From: Sideroxydans sp.
GTDB lineage: Bacteria; Pseudomonadota; Gammaproteobacteria; Burkholderiales; Gallionellaceae
Length of the DNA stretch: 64,000 bases
Assembly: GCA_028710605.1 (NCBI GenBank)
Contig: JAQTTU010000001.1
Coordinates: forward strand, 248,001 to 312,000
Reading direction: 5' to 3'
In this document: positions 53,958-62,500 of the stretch, piece by piece
Numbering within the stretch: position 1 is the stretch's first letter
Layout: each line of letters starts with the position of its first letter
Notes under the pieces: model-generated
What the model saw: only the letters and a program-made list of their open reading frames with translations
Databases searched by the model: none
Told to the model about the DNA's origin: nothing
Program-made: the position numbers and the translations under genes

Positions 53958-54170
53958 CTATTTTGCGTACACAGAACAAATTTCTTTGTGTGTACGGCGG
54001 AATCGTCCCAATACGTTACTTACCGACTGTTTTGACAGTCCGGTTTCAGCTATCGCGTCCTGATTGCCTTTGCCTTTCACCAGCACAAGAAAGGCTGCGG
54101 TGCGCGCAGGCTCCTTGGATTGAATCAGCTTGGCGATCAGGTCGAATTGTTTCTTCGTGAGTTCTGGCAT
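53958..54170 (-). CDS. KorA/TrfB-like DNA-binding regulator
   Basis: 70 residues. The segment LTKKQFDLIAKLIQSK and AIAETGLSKQSVSNVLGRFR fit the helix-turn-helix of TrfB/KorA proteins, which repress plasmid maintenance and transfer promoters. Its start codon overlaps the stop of the 35-residue ORF upstream (TAATG), and that ORF in turn overlaps the integrase-like gene, so the three are a translationally coupled operon. A candidate operator is the inverted repeat at 54966-55019. Confidence 0.78.
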   Translation of the reverse strand: MPELTKKQFDLIAKLIQSKEPARTAAFLVLVKGKGNQDAIAETGLSKQSVSNVLGRFRRTHKEICSVYAK

Positions 54171-54277
54171 TACTGGTTCTCTTGATTTAGCTGAGCTTGA
54201 GCGCCGGGTGTGATGCGCGGATGCTTGGCCATCACTCCATCAATACATGCCTCTACGCGTGGGGCTTGTTCTTCCAT
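54170..54277 (-). CDS. 35-residue ORF between integrase-like and KorA-like genes
   Basis: Begins MEEQAPRVEACIDGVM. Overlaps the upstream stop at 54277 and the downstream start at 54170, which supports translation. No function suggested; may serve mainly to couple translation. Confidence 0.5.
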   Translation of the reverse strand: MEEQAPRVEACIDGVMAKHPRITPGAQAQLNQENQ

Positions 54278-54945
54278 CAAATCACTCCTGCTACCAATTT
54301 ACTTAATCGTGCCGTATCGCCCTGGCACAGCGCCCGTGTCGCCCCCAGACTGGATTGCCCAAGGATTTCATTGATCGTGCGCAACTTGACGTGTTTGCGG
54401 TGCAGCTTCACGGCCAGCGTCCGCCGCGCCGATCCGGTGTTGCATCCTTCAAGCCCGGCACCTGCGATCAACTTATTCAATAAATTTGTGAGGCTGGCGC
54501 ATGAACGGTATGTCTTGTCACCCCTTTCGGTCACGCGAAACGTGAACCCATCACCACCCTTGGCCAAGAACAACGGCGAGACCGGATCAAGCCCACGGTA
54601 TTTCACTTGCTTTGGAGCCACGCCAAGCCCTTTGGCGATGCGCTCGGCTAGGTAGGCATCAATCGCCGCCACGAGCCTCTTGTTCGTCCACATGAGCGGC
54701 CTGATGCGGCCATTGAACGAAATATCGGCGCGCACCTCGGTATCTTCTTTCGGCTTGCCATTTTGCAGGTAGTCATTCACGCGCAGCGCTGCAATTTCAG
54801 ACGGCATCAACCCGGTGCCAAACAAGGTATAGATCAGCGCCACGTTGCGCACGCCGTGTTCGCCGGTTGTTGCAAGAGTCACTTTGACAAGCAGATCAAG
54901 ATCCTTGTCTTCAACAATCTGCGGCTTCGCCATTCGCATACCCAC
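54277..54945 (-). CDS. integrase-like protein lacking catalytic residues
   Basis: 222 residues with the fold of a tyrosine recombinase catalytic domain: FGTGLMPSEIAALRVND, then SARRTLAVKLHRKHVK and NEILGQSSLGATRALCQGD. The canonical residues R-H-x-x-R-H-Y are altered: Met for the first Arg, Ser for the His before ARR, Gln for the LGH His and Cys at the expected Tyr. It has no N-terminal arm-binding domain. It may act as a DNA-binding regulator or accessory factor rather than the enzyme that integrates this element. A family of such proteins is known on plasmids and integrative elements. Confidence 0.8.
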   Translation of the reverse strand: MGMRMAKPQIVEDKDLDLLVKVTLATTGEHGVRNVALIYTLFGTGLMPSEIAALRVNDYLQNGKPKEDTEVRADISFNGRIRPLMWTNKRLVAAIDAYLAERIAKGLGVAPKQVKYRGLDPVSPLFLAKGGDGFTFRVTERGDKTYRSCASLTNLLNKLIAGAGLEGCNTGSARRTLAVKLHRKHVKLRTINEILGQSSLGATRALCQGDTARLSKLVAGVI

Positions 54946-54965
54946 TTCTACAAAATGCCGGAGAT

Positions 54966-55019
54966 ATTACCAGAACTGGATGGTAATACATGCCTAATCA
55001 GTATAGTTTCACCATCCAG
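54966..55019. promoter_or_regulatory. inverted repeats in divergent promoter region
   Basis: ATTACCA...TGGTAAT (54966-54987) and CTGGATGGT (54976-54984) paired with ACCATCCAG (55011-55019). They lie between the leftward integrase-like operon and the rightward gene at 55181. Candidate operator for the KorA-like regulator; the link is inferred. Confidence 0.5.
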
Positions 55020-55180
55020 AAGCGCAAAAACGCATGCCATGGCGCGTTGGCGCTCTACATACCGGAAACGGCCTAATTCCCCATCCAGGTTATTTCTCGC
55101 CTCGCCGGTTGCGGATTCGCGGTCTGCTGGATATAGATTGGCAGGAGGTCGCCGATCTCCATCATCCAAGGAGAACAACC

Positions 55181-55507
55181 ATGCAACAGCCAACTATTTA
55201 CCTGCCAGGCGATGAAGTAATACTTAAGGATCGACGCACCGGCCTGCTGTACGCCCTCACCCAAAACAGCCGCAATCCGCTGGCGCGCGACAACCGCCGA
55301 CCGGCCAATTGGTACTTTCTGCCAGATCGCGTTGGCACGCACGGCGCAGTGGTGACAAGCCAACCCTGTACCGTGTCAGAACAGGATATTGGAAGCAAGA
55401 TCAGGCATCGAGCAGGCGCTTGGCCAGCGCCAGGTCATGTAATTGGTTTCGAGGAACGGCAACAGGTATATGTCGCGCACATGAAGGATGATATTTGCCG
55501 TGGGTAA
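55181..55507 (+). CDS. hypothetical protein
   Basis: 108 residues from the ATG at 55181 (AAGGAG at 7-nt spacing). Starts MQQPTIYLPGDEVILKDRRT, a beta-rich opening followed by loops. No family recognised. One of two rightward genes in the element part of this window. Confidence 0.65.
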   Translation: MQQPTIYLPGDEVILKDRRTGLLYALTQNSRNPLARDNRRPANWYFLPDRVGTHGAVVTSQPCTVSEQDIGSKIRHRAGAWPAPGHVIGFEERQQVYVAHMKDDICRG

Positions 55508-55852
55508 CGGCCAAGATCACCATCGGCTCACCGCGCTCAAGCATGTGTGCAGTTTGCTTTTTTGCGCAAGTTGCAGTTTTGGCAAGTTTGGGTGCCGGCG
55601 CTGGCCAGCCAGCCGGTGACCGGCGAGTATCAAAACCAACGCCCTGCTGCCCCATTACAGGCAGGAGGATGTGAAGGTGAGACGGAATGATGGTTGTGCG
55701 TTGGAGAAGCTGGGATGCGGCGGCAGCGATTCACGGCGGGCGAGCGACGCGCGCATGAGGTCGAGCGGGATGGTGCGGTGTAGAGGCGATGGGATTGGGC
55801 GGAGCGGCACGGCGATGGGTGGGGTTGGGCGGCGACTTTGCACGCGGGCATG
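55508..55852. other. gap without a supported gene
   Basis: About 345 bp between the rightward gene at 55181 and the terminator at 55853. Short open frames on both strands lack ribosome sites and show no consistent composition. Nothing is assigned. Confidence 0.5.
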
Positions 55853-55891
55853 AAAAAATCCCTGGCCGTCAAAGACGGACGCAGGGATTTT
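55853..55891 (-). terminator. rho-independent terminator
   Basis: On the minus strand ATCCCTG, the loop CGTCCGTCTTTGACGGC and CAGGGAT, then TTTTTTC. Ends the transcript of the leftward gene at 55902. Almost the same element occurs at 57771-57805. Confidence 0.85.
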
Positions 55892-55901
55892 GTTTATTGT
55901 T

Positions 55902-56183
55902 TTACGCTGCAACAGGAACAGTTGCTGCGTCAGGTAATTCGCTGATTGCTTCCAATGCATCAAATACTTCTTGATACACGGCAGCACCCTGTTCTCCGTC
56001 CCAATAATCCTGCTCGGAACAACGACTAACGTAGTCGATATCGGACTCGTTGTTTTCTTGAATGTGAGAACTGCCGTATATGGCCTTGTATGCCTCATAC
56101 GCGTTATCTTGCCCAGTCACATACAAATAAATGATCCACGCCTTGTACAAACTGCGCTTATCCATTTTGGGTTTATTTGCCAT
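55902..56183 (-). CDS. small hypothetical acidic protein
   Basis: 93 residues, AAAGGAG ahead of the start. Contains SLYKAWIIYLYVTGQDNAY and a tail with repeated EA/ED. Not recognised. Confidence 0.62.
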   Translation of the reverse strand: MANKPKMDKRSLYKAWIIYLYVTGQDNAYEAYKAIYGSSHIQENNESDIDYVSRCSEQDYWDGEQGAAVYQEVFDALEAISELPDAATVPVAA

Positions 56184-56215
56184 TGCTGGCTCCTTTCAAT
56201 TGGTGAAATTATTGG

Positions 56216-57058
56216 TTACATGTGTAGTTTGTCGGTACTTTCGATGCGCTTTATTTCGTTTTCAACCGCATCGCGCACTGATTCGTAATCCGCCTGTTGG
56301 TCACCGGTTTCCTGATAAGCCACATGAACATTTCCCATGATTTTTGTGAGTAATTCCTTATCCTCAAGTTCTGAATAATATTCACGCAGACCATCAACTG
56401 CGTCATTGAAGAATCCAACAAAGTCACTCAGTTCTTGATAAAGGTGGCTTGTTGAAGCAAAAGTGGTAAGGGAACGCTTAATATCACCATCCCAAACCGC
56501 GCCAAGCTTCACGCAATCGCTGCAGAAGACATTGAAGATGTCACCCTTCTTGATGTTATGTCCAACACATGCCCGGTGAACATGGGGAAGATTGGATACA
56601 TCAAAATCGTCAAAGCCATGCTCTGACGACGAGAGCTTCACCTCAATTTCATCTGCGTCAGTTTGTGTTTGTTTCTTATCCTTAAGGACTCCTTTCGTTT
56701 GAATAGGCTGATGCTTTGCCAACTTCAAACTCTCTGGATTGTAGAAATTGAAAGGGTCACGCCCTTTTGAAACACCGAGTTTATCGGTCTCCAAAATTAT
56801 GACAATTTCGCAATCGATCACTGCCTGAACGACTCCATAAAAGACCCCGCGTTTACCACGTGCCCAATACAGACAACCTGGTTGGATGGAATTTGCAGCT
56901 TCCAATCCAGCTTGCAGTGAAGCAAGACACGAAATTTTGGAGGCCAGTTCGTATATCTCGCTGCTGGGAACGACGTTGCCGTTCTCATCAGTAAGCTTGC
57001 CTTCCCAGTTCCCGTTCTCTTGATCATCGACAACGATGAAATATTTCTTCTTTGGCAT
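56216..57058 (-). CDS. hypothetical protein
   Basis: 280 residues, no membrane segment or signal peptide. Two Cys pairs in the middle (HRACVGH...VFCSDCVKLG) may bind metal. The N-terminus KKKYFIVVDDQENGNWEG suggests a compact beta domain. C-terminal third helical and acidic. Not assigned to a family. Confidence 0.65.
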   Translation of the reverse strand: MPKKKYFIVVDDQENGNWEGKLTDENGNVVPSSEIYELASKISCLASLQAGLEAANSIQPGCLYWARGKRGVFYGVVQAVIDCEIVIILETDKLGVSKGRDPFNFYNPESLKLAKHQPIQTKGVLKDKKQTQTDADEIEVKLSSSEHGFDDFDVSNLPHVHRACVGHNIKKGDIFNVFCSDCVKLGAVWDGDIKRSLTTFASTSHLYQELSDFVGFFNDAVDGLREYYSELEDKELLTKIMGNVHVAYQETGDQQADYESVRDAVENEIKRIESTDKLHM

Positions 57059-57164
57059 TTTGACTCCCTAGAAAATTCCCGGCGAATCCCCCGATGGGGG
57101 AATCCATCGGGCATTTGGTTGTTGAGCATCCGATGCGCCGGACTTGGCGCATGTGTTGGTTCAG

Positions 57165-57362
57165 CTATTCAGAAACCGCCAACCGTTGCCGGTTGTACGG
57201 GCTATTGAAAGAGCCTGAGACTTGATCCAGAAACGAAGCATCGATAGCCATCATCGCGCCCGATACAGGATCCTTTAGCACTTCCAGCTCCACGTCACAC
57301 CCCGTTTCCGGGTCTTTAACGGTAATTAAGCCAGCGTGTATTGCTTGTGTAGCCTTCGTCAT
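57165..57362 (-). CDS. small hypothetical protein
   Basis: 65 residues, AAGGAG ahead of the start. Contains VKDPETGCDVELEVLKDP and the Met/Ala-rich SGAMMAIDASFLDQ. Not recognised. Confidence 0.6.
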   Translation of the reverse strand: MTKATQAIHAGLITVKDPETGCDVELEVLKDPVSGAMMAIDASFLDQVSGSFNSPYNRQRLAVSE

Positions 57363-57406
57363 TTTTTTCTCCTTGGTTTGATTGCGCAGTCTCTTCCTGC
57401 CGGCGA

Positions 57407-57679
57407 TCAGCTCGCAGATGATTGAAGTTCTGGTTTGTGCAGCTCAACTTGGGGTTTGAGCTGCAGCCAGATGTTGGCAATAGTCTGTGGGTCTCCATTT
57501 TCAATAGCCGCACCAAGTTCACGAACAACTGCTAACGTTTCTTGAACTTGGATTGCATTGTCACGGCTACACTCGTGACTCTCCATATCAGGGTCAACCG
57601 ACCCGTCTATGTAACTATCGAAGTCATCCACCAAGCACTGGATTGCGTCTGCTGCATTGTGTTTAGCCAGATTGCACAT
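57407..57679 (-). CDS. hypothetical protein, leader-repeat gene A
   Basis: 90 residues from MCNLAKHNAADAIQCL, chosen because GAGAGGAAA lies just upstream and the first eight residues match gene B at 57816. The longer frame (57712) translates the shared leader. No family recognised; acidic helical protein. Confidence 0.65.
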   Translation of the reverse strand: MCNLAKHNAADAIQCLVDDFDSYIDGSVDPDMESHECSRDNAIQVQETLAVVRELGAAIENGDPQTIANIWLQLKPQVELHKPELQSSAS

Positions 57680-57752
57680 TTGTTTCCTCTCTTCTCGATC
57701 AAAAACCGACATTGGTTCACCGGGTATTGGAGTAACAGCGGGTAATAAAAAT
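57680..57752 (-). promoter_or_regulatory. shared 5' leader, copy A
   Basis: Together with the first ~25 bases of the gene, about 95 bp nearly identical to 58206-58277 and its coding start. Contains CCAATGTCGGTTTTTGATCG and the ribosome site GAGAGGAAA. An A/T-rich TTTTTATTACCC at the distal end could be part of a -10 element. Confidence 0.7.
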
Positions 57753-57770
57753 GTGCGGACGGCGGACGTG

Positions 57771-57805
57771 AAAAAGCCCTGGCCGTCATAGACGGACGCA
57801 GGGCT
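57771..57805 (-). terminator. rho-independent terminator
   Basis: AGCCCTG, loop CGTCCGTCTATGACGGC, CAGGGCT, TTTTTC on the minus strand. Near-duplicate of the terminator at 55853; ends the transcript of gene B. Confidence 0.85.
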
Positions 57806-57815
57806 GTTGTGAGCT

Positions 57816-58205
57816 TCAGGCTAAAGCGGAAAGCGTTTCATATTCAGCCGTATTTTCCTCGTAGCAACGAGGGCATACACCCTTATAAGGGGTGGTGGCT
57901 GGATCGTAGTACGCACCGCAATCCCCGCATTGCATGGGTTCGTTGGCCATCAATTGCGTTTCCTGATTCTCAATGCTCTTGAGCGCGCGCTGACACCCAT
58001 CTTCCGTTGCACCAAACAAGCCGCAATCAACACCATAAGGGTTTGTCAGCCACACACCGTGCTCATTGAGTGACACGTACCAACCTTTCATATCCACGTG
58101 ACCATGAGCCTGCAAGTAGGCAAACAAATCCACGCCTGTCATTGCAGTAAGCGGTTGGCCAGATAATGCCGACAGCACATCATTGTGTTTAGCCAGATTG
58201 CACAT
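57816..58205 (-). CDS. hypothetical protein with C-terminal zinc ribbon, leader-repeat gene B
   Basis: 129 residues from MCNLAKHNDVLSALSG. A central MKGWYVSLNEHGVWLTN segment and a C-terminal CGDCGAYYD...CPRCYEEN zinc ribbon. Shares its first eight codons and leader with gene A but not the rest. Function unknown. Confidence 0.68.
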   Translation of the reverse strand: MCNLAKHNDVLSALSGQPLTAMTGVDLFAYLQAHGHVDMKGWYVSLNEHGVWLTNPYGVDCGLFGATEDGCQRALKSIENQETQLMANEPMQCGDCGAYYDPATTPYKGVCPRCYEENTAEYETLSALA

Positions 58206-58277
58206 TTGTTTTCTCCCTTCTCGATCAAAAACCGACATTGGTTCCCTGAGTATTGGATGAACAGATAGCAATAAAAT
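58206..58277 (-). promoter_or_regulatory. shared 5' leader, copy B
   Basis: About 90 percent identical to copy A, including CCAATGTCGGTTTTTGATCG; ribosome site GAAGGGAG. Confidence 0.7.
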
Positions 58278-58555
58278 TTCTCGGCTGATCTATGAATCGG
58301 GCTTTATGTGATAACCGCGTACTTATTGGATTAAACCGCCAGTTTCCGAAATGGATAACGGATAACAGATAACGAGTAATGCATAAAAGAAGTCAAGAAT
58401 TCAACATATCCGGCACGCCGGATATGTTGCCTTTCCCCGTCCTTTCCAGGCTGCAAAAATCGTTTGACCAATCGAAAATTGTATGCAGAATGAACTCATC
58501 GAAGTTGAATTGCCTGCCACAACGGTGGTGAGAGAAAAAATAAGAAAGAGGTGAC
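58278..58555. other. divergent region upstream of the secreted-protein gene
   Basis: 278 bp between leader B and the rightward gene at 58556. It contains three near-direct copies of GATAACG/GATAACA (58355-58380), the palindrome listed next and a possible promoter (TTGACC near 58464, CAGAAT near 58486). No gene is seen. Confidence 0.5.
58402..58429. promoter_or_regulatory. 28-bp perfect palindrome
   Basis: CAACATATCCGGC, AC, GCCGGATATGTTG. It precedes the rightward gene by about 125 bp. Candidate operator or part of an oriT; no T run, so not a terminator. Confidence 0.6.
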
Positions 58556-59044
58556 ATGATGAATAAGAATATGAAATTGGTTGTACTGGCATGTGTGCTG
58601 ATGGGTGCTGTGGCCGCTCAGGGTGAGACACTGCCGCAGGTGGTGCAGTCTGTGGACAACACCATCCGCGCATCCGCTGAGCAAAACCGCAAGGCGGTTG
58701 TTCAGTTGGGAAGCCAGATGATGCAGGAACGGGAGCAAAAACAACAGAAAGAAGCTGCTGCCAGAGACAAAAAGCTTGTACGGGATGCCAAAGCGCAACA
58801 GGCCGAATTGCGCAACTCGGTGCAGGGAACAAACTACGTGGCTACCACTTATCAAGCTGGGCCAAAATATGAAGTTTTAGGTGATCCGTTTGAAGGCCAC
58901 CCAGCATTTGAACGAGGCACAACGAAAGAACGGTGTGACAAGGCTGGAGGCGATCCCAAGAATAAGGATTGTCAGTTTATTCAACGTATGAAAGATATGC
59001 GCGGCCCATATTACGTGAAGGGTTCCGATTCCTACGGCGACTAA
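58556..59044 (+). CDS. secreted protein sharing a tail motif with TraG-like protein
   Basis: 162 residues, AAAGAGGTGAC ahead of the start. Signal peptide (MKLVVLACVLMGAVAAQGE), then a Gln/Lys-rich coiled coil (SQMMQEREQKQQKEAAARDK) and a C-terminal part with TNYVATTYQAGPKYEVLGDP. The same motif, almost identical also at nucleotide level, ends the TraG-like protein encoded at 59567. It could be a mating-pair accessory or exclusion-type protein in the periplasm. Family not known. Confidence 0.7.
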   Translation: MMNKNMKLVVLACVLMGAVAAQGETLPQVVQSVDNTIRASAEQNRKAVVQLGSQMMQEREQKQQKEAAARDKKLVRDAKAQQAELRNSVQGTNYVATTYQAGPKYEVLGDPFEGHPAFERGTTKERCDKAGGDPKNKDCQFIQRMKDMRGPYYVKGSDSYGD

Positions 59045-59064
59045 CAAACCCCGCCCACAGACGT

Positions 59065-59106
59065 AAAAAAGCCGCCAATCCCAAAGGGAAAGGCGGCTTC
59101 TGTTTT
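59065..59106. terminator. bidirectional terminator between convergent genes
   Basis: AAAAAAGCCGCC, ATCCCAAAGGGAAA, GGCGGCTTCTGTTTT. Serves the rightward gene ending at 59044 and the leftward gene ending at 59123. Confidence 0.8.
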
Positions 59107-59122
59107 ACTACCAAAATGAGCG

Positions 59123-59263
59123 TTAAGCGTGCTTAGCTCCACTGTGATTGTGATGAGATGTCTCGCTTTCGCGATTACGCAACCACAAGACAAAACCAGC
59201 AAGCCCAACCCCACCCACAGCAACAATGGCAAAAGCCAGTATCAATCCGAGTTCAAGGTTCAT
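59123..59263 (-). CDS. single-helix membrane peptide
   Basis: 46 residues: MNLELGLILAFAIVAVGGVG and continuing hydrophobic to about residue 28, then a His-rich tail (SHHNHSGAKH). Its start overlaps the stop of the next upstream gene (ATGA), which supports translation. Function unknown. Confidence 0.6.
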   Translation of the reverse strand: MNLELGLILAFAIVAVGGVGLAGFVLWLRNRESETSHHNHSGAKHA

Positions 59264-59472
59264 TTTTCATCCCTTTCATATTTGATTGATTCTAGCACTA
59301 CCGCTGTGGCTTGCAAGCCAAGCCACGCAGTTCCACCAGCAAGCCACACCCAAGTGCTATCAAGCTTAAACCCGCCTGCTGCAGCTGTAGCGCTTACCCC
59401 CCAAGAGATACGGCGCAGCTCTCTTGCCAATGCTTCCACGGCCTTCTGGTTGAAATATAATTTCAATCCCAT
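59260..59472 (-). CDS. small membrane protein, leader-repeat gene C
   Basis: 70 residues from MGLKLYFNQKAVEAL (GAGGAG upstream). N-terminal amphipathic helix and one hydrophobic segment (WVWLAGGTAWLGLQATAVVL). Preceded by a third, shorter copy of the shared leader. Coupled to the 46-residue peptide. Confidence 0.62.
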   Translation of the reverse strand: MGLKLYFNQKAVEALARELRRISWGVSATAAAGGFKLDSTWVWLAGGTAWLGLQATAVVLESIKYERDEK

Positions 59473-59543
59473 TTCGCTTCTCCTCAATCATCGAACCGAC
59501 ATTGGTTCACTAAGGAATTGGAGAAACAGAGGGGTATAAAAAA
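59473..59543 (-). promoter_or_regulatory. shared 5' leader, copy C (degenerate)
   Basis: GTGAACCAATGTCGGTTCGA matches the core of copies A and B; distal TTTTTTTATACCCC resembles their A/T-rich end. The ribosome site differs (GAGGAG). Confidence 0.6.
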
Positions 59544-59566
59544 ACCAGCAACAGGCCAAACCCTGT

Positions 59567-62500
59567 CTAATCCTTCTTGAACGGATCTTCAATTGGAGTG
59601 TATTTAGGCCCAGCTTGATAAGTGGTAGCCACATAATTGGTTTTGCGCATATCACTGCTTGATTGCTTCACTTCAGGCGCTTTATCAACCGGTCTCCACT
59701 GTTCACCGTCATGGTGCATCACGCCCTCATCACTAACCGCATACATCCCCTTGAATTGGGCAGGATCCTCGGGCATCCCATTCTTCCACTTCTCTTCACC
59801 CAAAAACCACTTTCCGTCCTCACCAACATAATATCCGCGAGCTACACCGTCTTTTTCCACGAGACCACCCACTGGCCGGCCAGACTCATCCACGCCACCA
59901 ACGGTGAACTTATGGCCTTCGGAATCTTTCCGATCAGCCGAGTATTCCCCCATCACAACAGGCGCAGAACCCCCTTGGGCTGCTGGCGCAGCATACTGGG
60001 TGCTGCCCCCAGTACCAGGAGCGCCAGACAAGCTCTGAGACGTTCCTGGCTGCGCAGGTGTGGCTCCGCCAGTACCGCGCAACTCGAACATCGGATTGGC
60101 AGTATCGTTGACCGATCCTTTTGGCAGGAACTTGTCTGTGAGTTTTAGACCTTGATCAGTGATAGCACCACCAAGTGCAGCCCCAGTCGCAGGGCTTCCT
60201 GTTTCAGCAGCAGTCACCCCCCCAATAACCAAACCTGTACCGACGCTCACCGCCTTGGCAGCTGTATTCACCACAAGCTTCTTACTTAAATCGTCTTCAG
60301 CTTGCTTGAATTTCTCTGAAGCCTGCGGCACAGTGTTTTGAGGCATGCCACCCTGCACGACAGGCGCTGTATGCGTTGCCTTATCAACCTTCGTCTCAAT
60401 TCCTGTAAACCCAGCCGGATTAACGCCGGTCGCAGGTGCTTGCACCTGTGCTGCTTTACCTGCCGCTTGTTGGGAGTTTTGCGTGTTGATCACGGCTGCT
60501 GCTTCTGCAGTACCTCCTTTAGTTTTCAACTTGTCAATTGCAGCTTGTTCCTTCTCGGTAAATTGAGCACCACCGTCTTTGAATTCACTCCCGAATGCTG
60601 ACGAAATCAGTTGCGCACCATCATCCAAATCATGCTGAGTCGAATAATCGTTCAATACCTCCAGTGCAGCCCCACCCCGACTCCCTGCCGCGTTCCATGT
60701 TTTTTGCCGCCTCAGCTCGCGCGCTTTCATTCCGAGTTTCCACTGCGCTTCATTTCCTCCGAGTTTTAGATAATCGGCTTTGGTCTTATCAACGAATGCT
60801 TGCTCGTCATAGGTTTCATGCCCAGGTGTAGAGCCAGGCAACATGTAGCCATTGTTCTCCATCACCGCACGAGCCACAGTCGAACTATCCGACTCCGCCG
60901 TTGCGCCAACAGACAGCGACGCGCGACGCGCCATCTCGGCCTTTTGATTATAGTCATCTGCTTTTTTAATGGCTGTCTGGTAAGTGGCTCCCATTGTATT
61001 CCCCAGCTGCGCACCAACCTGTAAACCAAGCGTCTTGTCCTTGCCTTCAGAAAACGAAGTCTGCAACGCTTCCACATGCTTCTTTGCGCCGGTGTTGGTG
61101 TTCTTGTAATTCGCAGCGAGGGTGTTTGCCGACGAAACAGCCGTACCGTGCTCAATCCCAGCTTCAGCGGCAAGATTTGCCCCAGTGCCAATAATTTCAG
61201 CCAAGGGCGTGCCCATCTGCAGCTTGGCTCCAATGTAGCCCTTCATAGCCGTTCTATCTTCAGCGGTCAGCTTCGTGCCATGAGCCAGCTCTTCAACAAT
61301 CGTGTTTATTTTGTCGGCGCTATCCGTCTTGGTTTTGCTCAGTGCTTCGCCATATTTGACGTTCAGGCTGCGCGTGTCTGCTTGCGTTTTTGTTTGGGAA
61401 TATTTGGCTTCTAACGCCTTGCTTGCATTATGACCTTCGCTCGTGGAAAGCGCTTCGTTATGGGTGCCTGTTTTTTCAAGCGCAGCGCCGACTTTTAATT
61501 TATCCTCACCGATCTGCCCCTTGGTGTCGTTGTTCACAAAATTGCCATGGCCATCAACGTTCATCGAAACTTCAGACCCCGATCCAACCAACGCCCCCTT
61601 CTCCGCTAATGCCCCATTCTTCATCGGGTCTGGTGACATCGCTTTTTCATCGAAATGATCCCTCGGATTCATCGCGCCAGAGAGCTTCGTCAGGCCATAT
61701 ACAGAACCGGAAAGCAGCGCCATGCTGAGCATTGGGGTAAGAGCGAAGAGTTCCGAAGCCAAACCGATCTTGGTGGCCAATACTTCATAGAATGGATATG
61801 CGTTCGTCATATTTACACCGCCACTTGCCATTTGCCCAAGTGCATCACTCGTCTGCATCTGAATAATGTAATTTATGACCATTGCCGTTGGTAAAAAGGA
61901 TTGTGTCCAAACAGCGAACATGATGTAGCCGCCCAATACAGCGATCGTTTTACTTGGCATCATCATGGCCACGATCAGCAGGATTGGCGAAAACAAGTAA
62001 AACAGAATCATCAAAATATTCATCATCGGCACAGCCGTCTTAGCGAATATTGAGGCTCCTGCCGCCTGATCCAAACGAGTTTGATCCTGCGCACTGAAAA
62101 CACCCGCGTTAGCAATACAAGTGCTGGTCATCAATGATGCTGACGTGTTGCACTTGATGGCATTTGACAGCGGCTGCATGGCGATCGCATTGACGATGAA
62201 GGATTGTGCATCTTGCTGCGCCGACATCAATCCGCCAGTTACGTCATTAAGCGCGTCCGTCAGATTTGAAAGTTCTGTTCCTGGCACAATCGGAATTGGT
62301 CGATCAGAAAATGACTTTGTAATGAGTGAATGCAATCCGCCCGCAGTGATAATAGGATTGGCACTCACAAGTCCTGTTGCGGCGGCCAAGGCGGACTGAG
62401 AACTTTCACATGTATATGTAGAGCCTGCTGTTGGCCCGCCATCTGCATAAAACACCGTCAACCCGGCAACCGGAAACGAACCATCAGTAGCCAACATGTA

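Noticed and set aside
55655-56098. 147-residue minus-strand frame
   Set aside because: Overlaps the 93-residue gene and its terminator, no ribosome site; considered chance.
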